From: Parasponia andersonii
Lineage: Eukaryota; Streptophyta; Magnoliopsida; Rosales; Cannabaceae
NCBI GenBank assembly: GCA_002914805.1
Contig: JXTB01000017.1
Location: 1,406,026-1,470,025 of the forward strand
DNA: 64,000 bases
Reading direction: 5' to 3'
Each line of letters begins with the position of its first letter. Position 1 is the stretch's first letter. Shown here piece by piece: positions 1 to 10,586 of the stretch. Under the pieces are notes generated by a model. It searched no databases and was not told the DNA's origin. It saw nothing but the letters and a program-made list of their open reading frames with translations. A program made the position numbers and the translations under genes.

Positions 1-37
1 GAAATAAAGAGCTATGAATCCATAACACTATGTTGCA

Positions 38-613
38 TTGAAAGAAAAGGTAGAAAAGTTGCTCGAAATTGGATTTATCAGGGAATCTTTTTATCTGAAT
101 TGGCTTGCTAATCCGGTTTTGGTAAAGAAACCCAACGGGAAGTGGAGAATGTGCATCGATTTCACCGATTTCAACAAAGCATACCCGAAGGACAGCTTTC
201 CCCTTCTAAGAATCGACCAGCTTGTAGATGCGATGTCGGGGCATGAACTCTTAAGTTTCATAGACGCATATTCTGGATACAATCAAATCCCCATGTACGA
301 GCTAGATGAGGAGTATACCTCGTTCATCACTGATCGAGGATTATATTGTTACAAAAAGATGCCCTACGGACTCATCAATGCAGGAGCAACCTACCAGCGT
401 CTTGTCAACATGATGTTTGTAAAACAAATTGGCAAGATAATGGAGGTATATGTTGATGACATGCTGGTGAAGTCGACGAAAGCCAAAGATCACATCAAAC
501 TTCTTGATGAGATATTCAAAATTCTCCGAAAGTATCAAGTGAAGCTGAATCCCCAGAAGTGTGCATTCGGGGTAGGATCTGGAAAGTTTCTGGGTTTAAT
601 GGTCAATCAGTGA
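38..613 (+). pseudogene. Reverse transcriptase domain of Tat copy A
   Basis: About 190 residues match the Gypsy reverse transcriptase palm. The substrate-binding segment reads KPNGKWRMCIDFTDFNKA, the middle carries SFIDAYSGYNQIPM, and the catalytic motif is YVDDMLV near 450-470. The downstream thumb ends with KFLGLMVNQ. The catalytic aspartate pair is visible. The polyprotein does not continue intact into the RNase H and integrase regions, so this is a remnant of pol rather than a host gene. Confidence 0.9.
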
Positions 614-1171
614 GGCATTGAAGCTAACCCTCAGAAGATACAAGCACTGATTGATATGCAATCTCCTCGCAAACCCAAAAATGTGTAGAGCCTGGCAGGA
701 AGAGTGGTCGCATTGAGTCGATTTGTATCCAAGTCGACGGATAAGTGCAAACCATTCTTTGAAGTATTGAAAGGTTCGAAGAGGTTCGAGTGGACGGGAA
801 TATGCGAGTAGGCGTTCCAAGAATGCGTGCCAATTTTCATACACTTGGGTTCTTCTCCACTCTTGTCGAAGCCAAATCCGGGGAAAAAATTATATTTATA
901 CCTCGCTGTTTCTAAATATGCGACAAATATTGCATTAATTCGAGAATATGAAAAGATACAGTGACCAGTATACTACGTAAGTAAAAGACTACTTGATGTC
1001 GAAACAAGATATCCAAAGATGAAGAAATTGACATTAGCACTCATTATCACATCCAGGAAACTTCGACCTTATTTTCATACGCACACTATTAAAGTTTTCA
1101 CGAACTTTCAATTAAAGTAGGTTCTGTAAAACCCCGAGACTTCCGGACGACTACTTAAGTGGGCAGTTGAG

Positions 1172-1522
1172 TTGAGTCAGTTTGACATCAATTTTCAACC
1201 CCGTATGATGATCAAAGGGCATACCCTCGCATATTTCATTACGGAATTCACATATAATATCAATCTTCCCACAACAGTAATCGAAAAGCCTGCTACAGAT
1301 TTATTCAGATTGTGGAAGCTTTATATCGATGAATCGTCGAACGAGAATGGAGCTGGTGCGAGCTTAGTACTAATCAGTCCAGAAAGGCACAATATTTATT
1401 GTGCACTTCGCTTCAAATTTCCAGCATCAAATAATGAGAAAGAATATGAAGCACTAATAGCCAAGCTAAAACTCACACAAGAAATAAAGGTCGAAATGAT
1501 TGAGGTATATAGTGATTCCTAG
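1172..1522 (+). pseudogene. Second (archaeal-type) RNase H region of Tat copy A
   Basis: The stretch WKLYIDESSNENGAGASLVL followed by an NNEKEYEALIAKL segment and ending at EVYSDS is the archaeal-like RNase H (RVT_3) found next to the normal Gypsy RNase H in Tat-lineage elements. The acidic residues in YIDES, NEKEYEA and YSDS match the family's catalytic positions. The domain is the main reason for assigning this element to Tat and not to Athila or the chromoviruses. Confidence 0.8.
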
Positions 1523-1537
1523 CTGGTCGTTTGTCAA

Positions 1538-3007
1538 GTGAACGATGAGTATCAAGCAAGAAGAAAGAGAATGATGGCTTATTTACAGAAGGTACAAAAA
1601 TTATTCTCGACATTCACTGCTTATAATATGCAACTTCTTCCTCGCATTAAGAATACTTGGGCAGATGCTCTAGCTAAACTCGCCTCAACAAAAGATGCCG
1701 AATTACTAAAGGTGGTCCCTGTCGAGTTTCTTACAAAACTAAGTATCGAAGCAAAGCATAAAAAATCATCGTGGTTAGATCCTACAATGAAGTATATACA
1801 AAATAGCGATCTCCCCGAAAACAAAGACGACACAAAGCGACTTCGAATGAAAACAGCTCACTATGTTATCTATGACGAGAAGCTTTATCGAAGAATTTTT
1901 AGTGCGCCGTTATTGTTATGTGTCGATGAAGAAAAAGCGGACTACATTATGAGGGAAATTCACGAAGGAATATGTGGAAATTATTTCGGGGGGCAGACAC
2001 TTGCGAACAAGATTCTAAGACAAGGGTATTTATGGCCGACTATGAAGAAGGATACGATGGAATTTACTAGGAAGTGTAACAAATGCCAATGATTTGCAAC
2101 TGTTCCTAGAATGTCGCATGTTCCTCTCACTCCAATGACCAGTCCATGGCCATTTGCAGTATGGGGAATTGATATTATCGAAACACTTCCATTGGCATGA
2201 GGTGGATTGAAGTATGCAGTAGTCGTAGTCGATTATTTCACCAAGTGGACAGAAGCTGAAGCCTTGAGTACCATTTCCACAAAAAAGATAATAGATTTTG
2301 TTTACAAATCTATAATTTGCCATTATGGTATAACACATACCATAATTTCTAATAATGGGAAACAATTTGACTGCGATGAGTTCTGTAACTTCTGTAACAA
2401 CTTAGGCATCAAGAAGAATTTCTCCACTGTTGTTCATCCATAAGCCAATGGACAGGTCGAAGCGATAAATAAAATACTTAAACACAATATTAAGACAAAG
2501 TTGGAAGAGCATAAAGGAGCTTGGCCAGAGGTACTCCCTGAAGTTTTATGGGCTTATCGCACTACTCAATGAATAACTACCGGAGAAAGTCCATTCTCTT
2601 TAGCTTACGGATATGAAGCAATGATTCCGGTTGAAATTGGCATGAGCACTCTATGACGTTCAACCTATGAGCAAGATCGCAACAAAATACTAATGAGAAT
2701 TGAGCTCGATCTTTTAGAAGAAAGGTGCGAGCAGTCTCAGCTTCGAATCGCATCATATCAACAGCGCACTACTCGATATTATAACTCTAAAGTCAGACGA
2801 AGAGGATTTGAAATTGGTGATCTTGTTCTTCGGCAAGTCCTACCTAATAATAAAGAGCATGGTGCTAGAATATTTGGACCCTCTTGGGAAGGACCGTATG
2901 TTATTGATGCCATCATTCGACTTGGGACATATAAGTTAGCTCACACTAACGGACAAAAGATCGAGCATGCCTGGAATGCAGAACAACTTCGTTACTATTA
3001 TCAATAA
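1538..3007 (+). pseudogene. Integrase region of Tat copy A
   Basis: Several broken frames encode an integrase. A zinc-binding HHCC module runs to about 2091 (HEGICGNYF, then CNKCQ). The core begins near 2207 (VVVDYFTKWTEAEAL, HYGITHTIISNNGKQFD). The C-terminal part lies at 2693-3007, with RRRGFEIGDLVLRQVLPN and GPSWEGPYVI. The reading frame closes at 3007 just before the 3' untranslated segment. Fossil coding sequence. Confidence 0.85.
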
Positions 3008-3061
3008 ATCTTCATGTATACCTTCATGTATTCATCATTCATTAATAAAGATATCTACTTA

Positions 3062-3178
3062 TTCTTCATTCGTTGATCGTCATTTGTTGTTCGTCATTCA
3101 TTGATCGTCATTCATTATTCGTCATTCGTTGTTCGTCATTCATTGATCGTCATTCGTTGATCGTCATTCGTCATCATC
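3062..3178 (+). repeat. GTCATTCGTTGATC-type minisatellite
   Basis: Short units of about 13-14 bp (variants of CGTCATTCATTGATCGTC and CGTCATTCGTTGTTCGTC) are repeated head to tail roughly eight times, immediately after the end of the integrase frame of Tat copy A. The corresponding place in copy B (about 59230-59330) has only a short related ATCATC/TTCATC stretch, so the expansion is specific to copy A. Confidence 0.8.
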
Positions 3179-3824
3179 AATAAGGGTGTCACCTCATCGA
3201 TCATTTGATTTGGTCCACCTTTTATAGTTTTATGGCAGTCTTCAAATACCATAAGACTCAGAGGGGTAATGAGATCAGAATATTATCTCCTATTTGCTTC
3301 CTAAGAGACTATGTGAAACGTCCATTTAGAGGAGTCGGAATTTTATATCGCCGAAATATCTAAAATTCCTTAAAATCTTAGGATTTTCTCCTCGCTTCAT
3401 GCCTTAGCATGTATACGCAATTTTCCTCCTCGAACAACAAAGTAACTAAGCAAAATGTTCATTGTTCGATGTGATATATTGCTATATTTACATTTTGCCG
3501 TGGAACTTTTGAAAAATAGTATTGAATTTGCATCACTCATACTTGCTATTTTCTTAAGTGACCTAACCTATCCTAACACTGTTATTTCTTCGACTTTTTC
3601 GACTTTTTTCAAACACTCAAGGACTGGGTCATGCATCAGGACAGCAGCTGCAGCAGTCTGAAAATGTAGCACATCAATACCAGAAAGGTGCGTTGAAGAG
3701 AAAAAATAGAAGATGCTTACATTCGCTAACATCCTCATCGCAGAACCAAAGGCAACCTTGGCTGATCATCACTTCATCCTCTCCCAGCCATCTTCTAAAG
3801 TGAAGCGATCAATGTAGGCTGCGC

Positions 3825-5340
3825 TCATACTAGCCTTCTTCGACAATTGGTTAAGGAGTGCGAAAAATTCCTTATCTTTATTAACCTGGTTCGGTACTGA
3901 AGAAGTGGCAGTCTCCTTGGATGGATCAGGATGGCTCGCAGTTTGAGGTTGAGGAGAAGGCGAGCTTGTTGGGATATCCTCAAATGCGACTTTTCATTTC
4001 TTGGAAGTGTCGACATTCTCTTTCCCTTTTGACATCGATAGAGGTGTGCTCTCTGGCGTCTTGGACTTTGCCATTGATCCCAGAGTAGAAGGCGGTGCTC
4101 GTAGTCTGTTACCAATAACCATTTCTGTACAAATGTGAGTCAGCATGTGAGGTGACATAATACGATGATATGAAAAATAATAAATAATTACCTTCTTGCT
4201 ATGGAGAAACTGGTGGTGATGCGGTTTTTGAAGATGATGGTTTCGAGGTTGTAGGGGTGGCAGATGCTTTACGCTTCCTAGGTTTGGTAGACGAGACACT
4301 CTTTTCCGTCTGCTTCCTCAGCTTCTTCTTCTTTAAACTCGAGGGTCTAATCGAACGGACATTGGAATCCGGGAAGGTGGCTCCCCTTGGAAGCAGACTA
4401 CAAGCGACTAAGTTCTTGGAAGTCCCAAGCTTCTTCCAATCAAATTTTTTAATCGGAAAGTTGTTTATTCTGTACACACTTGCGAGCTGTTCTCTAGAAA
4501 GTCTAGGCCGTTCCTTGTTATCTGCGATGACATACGAATGCAGTCAGAATAACATGTTTATACAGAAAAGGCGATAAACTAAAAGTTACCTACTAGGATT
4601 ATGAAAGAAGCTATTATCCGCATAGTCAAAGTAGAAAAATAGATTTTTCCATTTTCCCATATTATTGCGAACCCCGTAGATAGTTTTTATTGCTTGGTTC
4701 GACCACTTGCTCGCATAAAAGAAGCTGAAGTCTGATGGGTTTGATTTCACTTGGTAAAACCAAACGAATTCTTCAGGAGTGGGGTTTCTAAGCCTAGTTT
4801 ATAGTGTAGTATGTACAGACCTACCATGTATCTATAAGTGTTTGGAGTTAGTTGAAAAGGAACGACTCCATAATAATCGACGATGGATTTTATGTAAGGA
4901 TGAAGTGGGAGGTGGATACTGCATTTAAGAACTACTTCAGAGAATGATGCAATTCCGCGAGGTAGTGTATGTGGCCGATTGAACTCCATAGGAAGGTGAA
5001 GAGGGATGACGATCTTTAGTTGCACACGATCTTGCTGAGCCTGTTCATGATGCAGCTCGTCCTTATATTGGTACATGACCAATCTTCCTCTACAAATTGA
5101 TAACCCATTGCGAATGCAGGGATATCTCTGATATGCCGGGGCCATTGGTCTTGAGGAAGGTCGCCTATGTGAGGACTACTTTGCCTGACCCTGGTTATCT
5201 CAACTTCGGGTTCTGGCTCAATTTAATCTTCGAGGTTTATAGAGCTAACGCTGGTATTAGAAGATTCTCCTAAGAATGCATTCCCTTCCCTAAAATTCTC
5301 ACTACTAGACATCTGAAAAGAAATATCGATGGATTTAGTC
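3825..5340 (-). pseudogene. Antisense reading frame of Tat copy A (putative gypsy-type transposon domain)
   Basis: Downstream of integrase the coding signal switches to the minus strand. The frame at 4747-5145 contains LPLHPYIKSIVDYYGVVPFQ followed by LTPNTYRYMVGLYILHYKLG, the conserved core of the 'putative gypsy type transposon' domain (Transposase_28, PF04195 family). The segment at 4199-4477 is lysine/serine-rich (KKKKLRKQTEKS, KPRKRKAS), like the basic C-terminal part of such proteins. It is broken into several frames. Antisense frames in this position are a known trait of some Tat-lineage elements. Function is not established. Confidence 0.7.
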
Positions 5341-6340
5341 CTATGCGAGCATCAGGGACCTTAGCTATATGCGAGCAGTTTTGGGGTCTCATCCTAGGAT
5401 TGCATCAACAAGCTGCTCATCGAATTTTTTCTAATCGATCTACGGATTCATAAAAATTGTTCGAGCAGTTCCTTAAAAAAAAAAGGGTTTCAGACCCTAA
5501 AAAAAAAATCTTTCACGAGTTCGTCTCTGTCAGTCATCTAAAAGAAAGTATTCTATAAACCAACGAAGGGGATCTGAAAAATTCTCATTTCAGTCCATTC
5601 GAGTGTGGGACGGGTTTTCATTCAGGACATTTAGGCTCTACAATCGGATTCAATTTCTAGAAATGAAATTTGTAAATGAGTTTTTTGGATGGAGAACAAT
5701 AAGAGAGAGAGGATATATACTAACCTTTATTCGAAGACAGAAGAATTGAGATGTAGTCTAAATGATTACGGTGATAGTTTTATCGGAGAAGAGGCTGAAA
5801 GTTGTACGAGCTGAAGAACAAGACGGCGCCGAAAGGATTGCTTTGTGAATGCTTCGAATTTCTAGAGAAATAGCAGACGATAGGATTTTTGAAGAGGAGA
5901 CAGATTAGATTTCGATATATATGTCTCGAGCATTGTCAAATCACAGTCGTAGATCAAGGTATTTAATTTTCAGATCCAAAGGCTGAAGTTCACATGGGAT
6001 TTGATTTTTCCGAAATTAAATTGGTATCTTTTCAAAATTTGAAATGATTTGATTTAAGACAATAACTAGTATCATCGCTATTATTGTGTCTGTTTAAAAA
6101 AGAAAAAGAAGGGAAAAGTCTCCTCGAGTTTTGCTATTCTTCTTAGAAAAGGTGACACGTGATTTAATATGTCAGAAAAAGGTGCGCGTGATCTTGAAAA
6201 GGTGAGATTTGAGATCTGGCGACTCTTCGATTCTTCAAGGGTCTCAAGTCTAGGTCATGACATCGCATTTTTTAAGCTCGCACTTATAGTAGAAGGAAGC
6301 TCCATTTTGTCCTAAAGAACTAATAGAGTTGGGGGGCAAT
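5341..6340. other. Non-coding spacer of Tat copy A before the polypurine tract
   Basis: No coding signal is seen on either strand. The region joins the antisense frame to the 3' LTR and ends with the polypurine tract at about 6325-6340. The same spacer, diverged, is found at about 62150-63331 in copy B. Confidence 0.6.
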
Positions 6341-7144
6341 TGTTATGCAGTCTAAATTCCTTTATATGATCAATACCAAAAAGGGAAAAGTTGACCAAAT
6401 AAACGTGTCAGGTTGCATAAGTAAGATTAAGTGCGACCTCCTTCGAAAGAGTTGTGTGACCTCCACCGCATAAGTTAGTGTGACCTCCACTGCATAAGTA
6501 AGTACAACATCCTCCGAAAGAGTTAAGTACGACCTCTTCCGAAAGAGTTAAGTGCGACCTCTTCCGAAAGAGTTAAGTGCGACCTCCACCGTATAAGTTA
6601 GTGCGACCTCTTCCGAACGAGTTAAGTGTGACCAAAATGAAAAGAAAACTAGACTAAGCTTCATCAAAACGGGTAACTTACAAAGAAAGGGAAACAAAAG
6701 TTTCTCTTTAAAGATCGACCAGTCATCTCATTTAAGTTATTACCCAGTTATATTGTTATTCTAATTGTATTTTCCGATTATATAGTTACCCGTTCTCATA
6801 ATTGGGAAACATTGAGCTATTCTTACCTATATAAAAGGAGTTCAATATTTCAGTAGGGGATCTTTGGATCTTTTTAGGGATATCTTTGATCTTTTATCTT
6901 TTAGATTTTTTGGGAATTTTTTAGACTCTTACTTCTTCCTTCTGGACAACAAATTGTAATTTTGAGCTCTTGTAATTCTCCAAAAAATAGTAAAAAAACA
7001 GTGGACATAGGCTCATATTTTTTGAGGCTGAACTACTATAAAATTCTCGTATCTTTGTTTGCTTTGATTAATTAACCCCTTTTCACACGCAAGCCACATT
7101 TTGTAATTTTTCCAAATTTATTGTTGACAAAACCTTTAAACTCA
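6341..7144 (+). repeat. 3' LTR of Tat copy A
   Basis: It starts TGTTATGCAGTC right after the polypurine tract and matches the solo LTR at 28765-29404 over its length: the GACCTC repeats, the ATTACCCAGTTATATTGTTA stretch, a TATATAAAAGGAG TATA-like box at about 6829, the polyadenylation-side GTAATTCTCC and AACAGTGGACATAGGCTCA blocks, and the end ATTGTTGACAAAACCT. The right end is blurred and I place it near 7144 by alignment with CCGTCAACA in the other copies. Its target duplication cannot be checked because the 5' end is outside the window. Confidence 0.85.
6425..6635 (+). repeat. U3 tandem repeat, about 25-bp unit, in the Tat LTR
   Basis: Roughly eight head-to-tail units follow the pattern GTGCGACCTCTTCCGAAAG then AGTTAA, with variants such as CTCCACCGCATAAGTT. 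It lies in the U3 part of the LTR, about 200-400 bp upstream of the TATA-like box, where LTR promoters keep their enhancer elements. Confidence 0.85.
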
Positions 7145-7940
7145 ATGATCTTTGGGGCTACATGTAAAACAACAACGGTTCTATTCCCATGCCATATTTT
7201 GTTCATTTTCCGTCCAATTTCATTTACAATCAATGAATTGATCCCGTAACTTACAATTTGAATGTACTTAATCAATTTTCTGTCTAATAACTTTTTAATT
7301 AAATATTTAATTCTTGAAATAATTTGAAACACCAAAATTAGGTAGAGAGCTTAAGTTGTTATAAATTAGATTTGGTGCTTTCGTACAGACCGTTGGTGAG
7401 TCTTACAAGTTCCAACATTTATATTTTACATTGAGAATAGAGAGATAAATACGACCTTTTTTTCGTTTTCCACGTCAATCAGGCTATAATATATATATAT
7501 ATATATGTATATGTGGCAGTGCTTAAAAAAATAAAATAAAAATCAGTTCATGTAATAAGCCTCTAAATTCCTTTGAAAAAAAGAATATAAAAAAATTCCC
7601 ATTTTCCTTAGTTATGCCTTCGTTCATAGAATGTCTCAACTTGGAATTTGAATAGTGCGTCACGTTTCCATTATGAAGAGAACAAAAAACTAAGAAACAC
7701 TAGATATGATATCTTAGTTTATTTGGAGCATGGAAGTCATGGACAAAATCATATCCTCCCTTTATCCTTGGAGGCTTAAAAGTTAGAACTACATTTAGCT
7801 TCATCAATGACTCACTCCCAATCATACAGGACAAGATAACACCATTGTTATTCTCTTCTCCAACTAATGGGCAACCGGCTTCGGTCACTAAATAAATATA
7901 AATAAAGATTATTGATTACTCTTTCGGATTAATATAATAT
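7145..7940. other. Spacer between the Tat LTR and the foldback element
   Basis: AT-rich sequence with a short TA microsatellite at about 7489-7508. The only coding-like stretch is the orphan frame at 7700-7888, described separately. Confidence 0.5.
7700..7888 (-). other. Orphan open frame, possible exon or gene fragment, unrecognised
   Basis: A 62-codon frame (TEAGCPLVGEENNNGVILSC, ending NKLRYHI) is less AT-rich than its surroundings. It is preceded on the minus strand by TTTATTTAG, which could serve as a splice acceptor, directly before TGACCGAAGCC. I do not recognise the protein. It could be one exon of a decayed host gene whose neighbours were displaced by the transposons on both sides, or chance. 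I see no second exon that I can join to it. Confidence 0.2.
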
Positions 7941-8045
7941 AGGTAATGCTAAGGATATTCTCTTCCACACTCTCTCTTTCTATTGAGTGATATATAATAT
8001 CTACTAAAAATCACACTTTTTGACAATAAAATAAGTCATTATTTA

Positions 8046-8523
8046 TGTAAATACTAAGACTTATAATTGAATTTATAAAGGGTCCTTGACCACTTGTGAT
8101 TCTAAATCTACAAAGAGAGGAAAAAAATTGATTAATTCTTTAAGTTGTACTCATAAGAGCTAAATTTTGATGTAGTTCTGATTTCTTTACAAAATAATAA
8201 AAAATTAATAAGGGTCGTACGTAGAGAGAATAGAATGAGATATAGAGATGTCGAATAAAGAAGAAGATTATGTATTCATAGACAAATAAGAGGTGTTTTA
8301 TAAATAGGAAACTCTATTAATTAGATAAATAATAATATTCTTTTTGGGTAACCTAGTCAAAATAAGATACTTACAAGATAATACCTTATTTGAAATATAA
8401 TTAAGCTGATATTAATAAATAATAATTACATCTTTTCTAAAATAGGGATCCCATAAAAGCACAAATATCTTTTGTAGGTCCCATATAGGCCATAAAATGA
8501 GTCATATGAATTTTATTCTAAAT
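8046..8523 (-). repeat. 3' LTR of the LARD-like element (left copy on the plus strand)
   Basis: Paired with 10587-11180. Shared blocks include TAAATACTAAG, GATTCTAAATCTACAAA, GTAGAGAGAATAGAATG, GAAACTCTATTAATTAGATA, GGGTAACCTA and CATAAAAGCACAAATA. On the minus strand it begins TATTTAGAATAAAATTC after the purine tract. It lacks the 94-bp tandem duplication found in its partner. Confidence 0.85.
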
Positions 8524-8545
8524 ATTTACTCCTCCACTCCTCAAT
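8524..8545 (-). other. Polypurine tract of the LARD-like element
   Basis: On the minus strand the 20-odd bases entering the 3' LTR are almost all purine (GAGGAGTGGAGGAGTAAA). This is the expected site for plus-strand priming, and it sets the element's orientation as minus. Confidence 0.65.
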
Positions 8546-8699
8546 GAGTTTACTCAGACTTAAAGAGTAATTCAAGTCAAGCTTTCACTTTTCCTTGTAA
8601 TACTTTCATTGCATTTTCTTGCTAGATAACAAATCAATATAAAGCAATTAAATTTGAAAATCAAACTTGTAAAATATGAAATTGAATTGTTATTATTTT

Positions 8700-9060
8700 T
8701 TACGGCTCTCAGAGCTCATTAGGAATAAAGAGGAATAGGAGCTCTTGGAACTCATTTGGAATGGAGAAAAATTAGAGCTCTAGGCTAACTTCCATACACT
8801 TTGCCAAGAAGATTTAAAAGAACTCATCGGAGAGGATAGCTCCCGGAACTCGTTTGGAACGGAGAAGAATTAGAGCTCTCGGCTATCTTCCATACACCTT
8901 GCCAAGAGGATTTCAAAACACTCATTAGAGAGGGCTACTCCTGGAACTTGTTTAGAATGAGGAAGAATTAGAACTCTTGACAGTTATCGTTCTCTATATT
9001 AAGAGGATTTAAATACACTCATCACAGAGGGTAACTCTTGGCTATCTTTTCTCTACCAAG
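8700..9060. repeat. 98-bp tandem repeat inside the LARD-like element
   Basis: A unit containing GGAACTCATTTGGAATGGAG, AATTAGAGCTCT, CTTCCATACAC, TTGCCAAGAGGATTT and ACTCATTAGAGAG recurs with a period of exactly 98 bp for its AACTC anchor (8749, 8847, 8945). A more decayed fourth unit follows. No open frame runs through it. It is immediately followed by a 40-bp tandem duplication (about 9087-9166). Confidence 0.8.
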
Positions 9061-9249
9061 AGGATTTACAAGCACTCATTAGAGATAGTTTTTTTTTTTA
9101 TTTTCTCTAGATATTATATTATGTCTAGTTTTTTTTTTTATTTTCTCTAGATATTATATTATGTCTTGTCATTCCGAGTCATAGTAAATATTTTTGGCTA
9201 AGATAAAATAGTAATAGAAAAATATACGAGGATGCTAAACATAACATAA

Positions 9250-10000
9250 TTATTAAAATATGATTAAATCAATTATATTAGTTACTCAAATAATTAAAAC
9301 GAGTCAAATAATCTATGAAGTGTTTCAACTAATCCAAAGAATTCAAACATCAAACAATTCAAATAAAACTAATCAATTCAATTACACCAGATAATCTTCA
9401 AATCAACCATGCACATACAAGCCAAGTCAATCAATTTAATTACCAATAAAATCAATCATTCTAGGCAATCCAAATCAACAACTCGTCGTAAAGCAAATCA
9501 TTCTAATAAAAAAAATTATCATAAGATAAATAAGCCAAGCAACTCAAGCTAATCAAACATCAAACAAAGTCAATCTAATCAAACTAAATAATTCACTCAA
9601 TTCAAGTCAATCAACACTAATCATATCACTCCGATTAATCCAAATATTTCAAGCCAATCAAATACTAAATAAGTCACTCTGAACAAACTAATCAATTAGC
9701 AAATAGAGTAATAGAACCAAAAGGTTTTATACTTTAAACAATTTCAAACATTCAAGTCAAATAATCCATCCAGTCAGTTATCCAAGCCAATCGATCTACA
9801 TAATCAAGCAATAGAGTCGAATATTTCAAACTAATAAACCAAACAAACAAAATAATTCAAACAAAACACCACTTAAAACAGTCTAGCAAAAACGTTTTAT
9901 ACGTCAAATAATTCCAAAGAACTAAACCAAACAGTCAAATTAATCATTTACTCAACCCAAATCAATCCAATATTTCATTCAGAGTAATAAATCAATTTGC
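9250..10000. repeat. CAATCAA/ATTCAA-rich simple sequence inside the LARD-like element
   Basis: About 700 bp of low-complexity, guanine-poor DNA is built from interleaved CAATCAA, ATTCAAA and TCAAGCCAA words. It has no reading frame on either strand. It makes up much of the internal region. Confidence 0.55.
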
Positions 10001-10561
10001 TATTTTAAGCATATAATTTAACCACTTCAATCAAGCAATAATTTCCAATTAGAACATGTAATCCAACATTAGAATGTAGTAACAAAAATGCTCATCTCTT
10101 TGGCAGTTTGATAAACTCTTAAAAGTTGCCATCCAATTAAATCTACACATTCTTCTTGCAACATAAACAACTTATTGATCTTTTGCAAAGAAAATTCTTT
10201 TGGAACAAATAATCAAGGCCACGATAAGTTTCATTCACAAACAAATTAAGGCATATCAAGAATATTAATAAAATAAATAAATAAATAGGAAAACATTTAT
10301 TAAGGTTGAGTGGCACAAAAAATATATGAGCTAATTATAAAATAAGATTTTTAATTAGGAGGATATATTGGAGAACTAATCAAATAAAATTAATTTTTAT
10401 GGACGTGATGACAAAACAAGATAAATTAAACCATAATCAATGATTAGATATGATGTGCTTGAATCAAATACATACATGCAAAGAGTAAAATAAGGAAAGA
10501 ACTTACGGGTTTTTGGCAATGCAAAAAATATTTGTACGTGAAAATCTCTCAAGTAAATGAT

Positions 10562-10586
10562 CAAGGTCCCACGGTGGGTGCTAAAT
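10562..10586 (-). other. Primer-binding site of the LARD-like element
   Basis: On the minus strand, directly after the LTR end, the sequence reads ATTTAGCACCCACCGTGGGA. It differs at few positions from TTTGGCGCCCACCGTGGG, a form of primer-binding site I know from Gypsy-type plant elements. This suggests a Gypsy-derived parent. The tRNA itself I infer only loosely. Confidence 0.55.

Larger units (their letters stand above)
1..7144 (+). mobile_element. Ty3/Gypsy LTR retrotransposon, Tat lineage, copy A (5' part lies outside the window)
   Basis: This is the right-hand portion of a Gypsy element. Reading left to right it shows reverse transcriptase, an archaeal-type second RNase H, integrase, an antisense reading frame, a non-coding spacer, a polypurine tract (GAGTTGGGGGGCAAT, ending at 6340) and a 3' LTR. 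The domain order (integrase after RT/RNase H) is Gypsy. The extra RNase H and the antisense frame before the polypurine tract are known traits of the Tat lineage (Tat, Grande, RIRE2, Ogre). The coding region is broken in many places, so I treat it as a fossil. It is colinear with copy B at 53112-63925. Confidence 0.9.
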
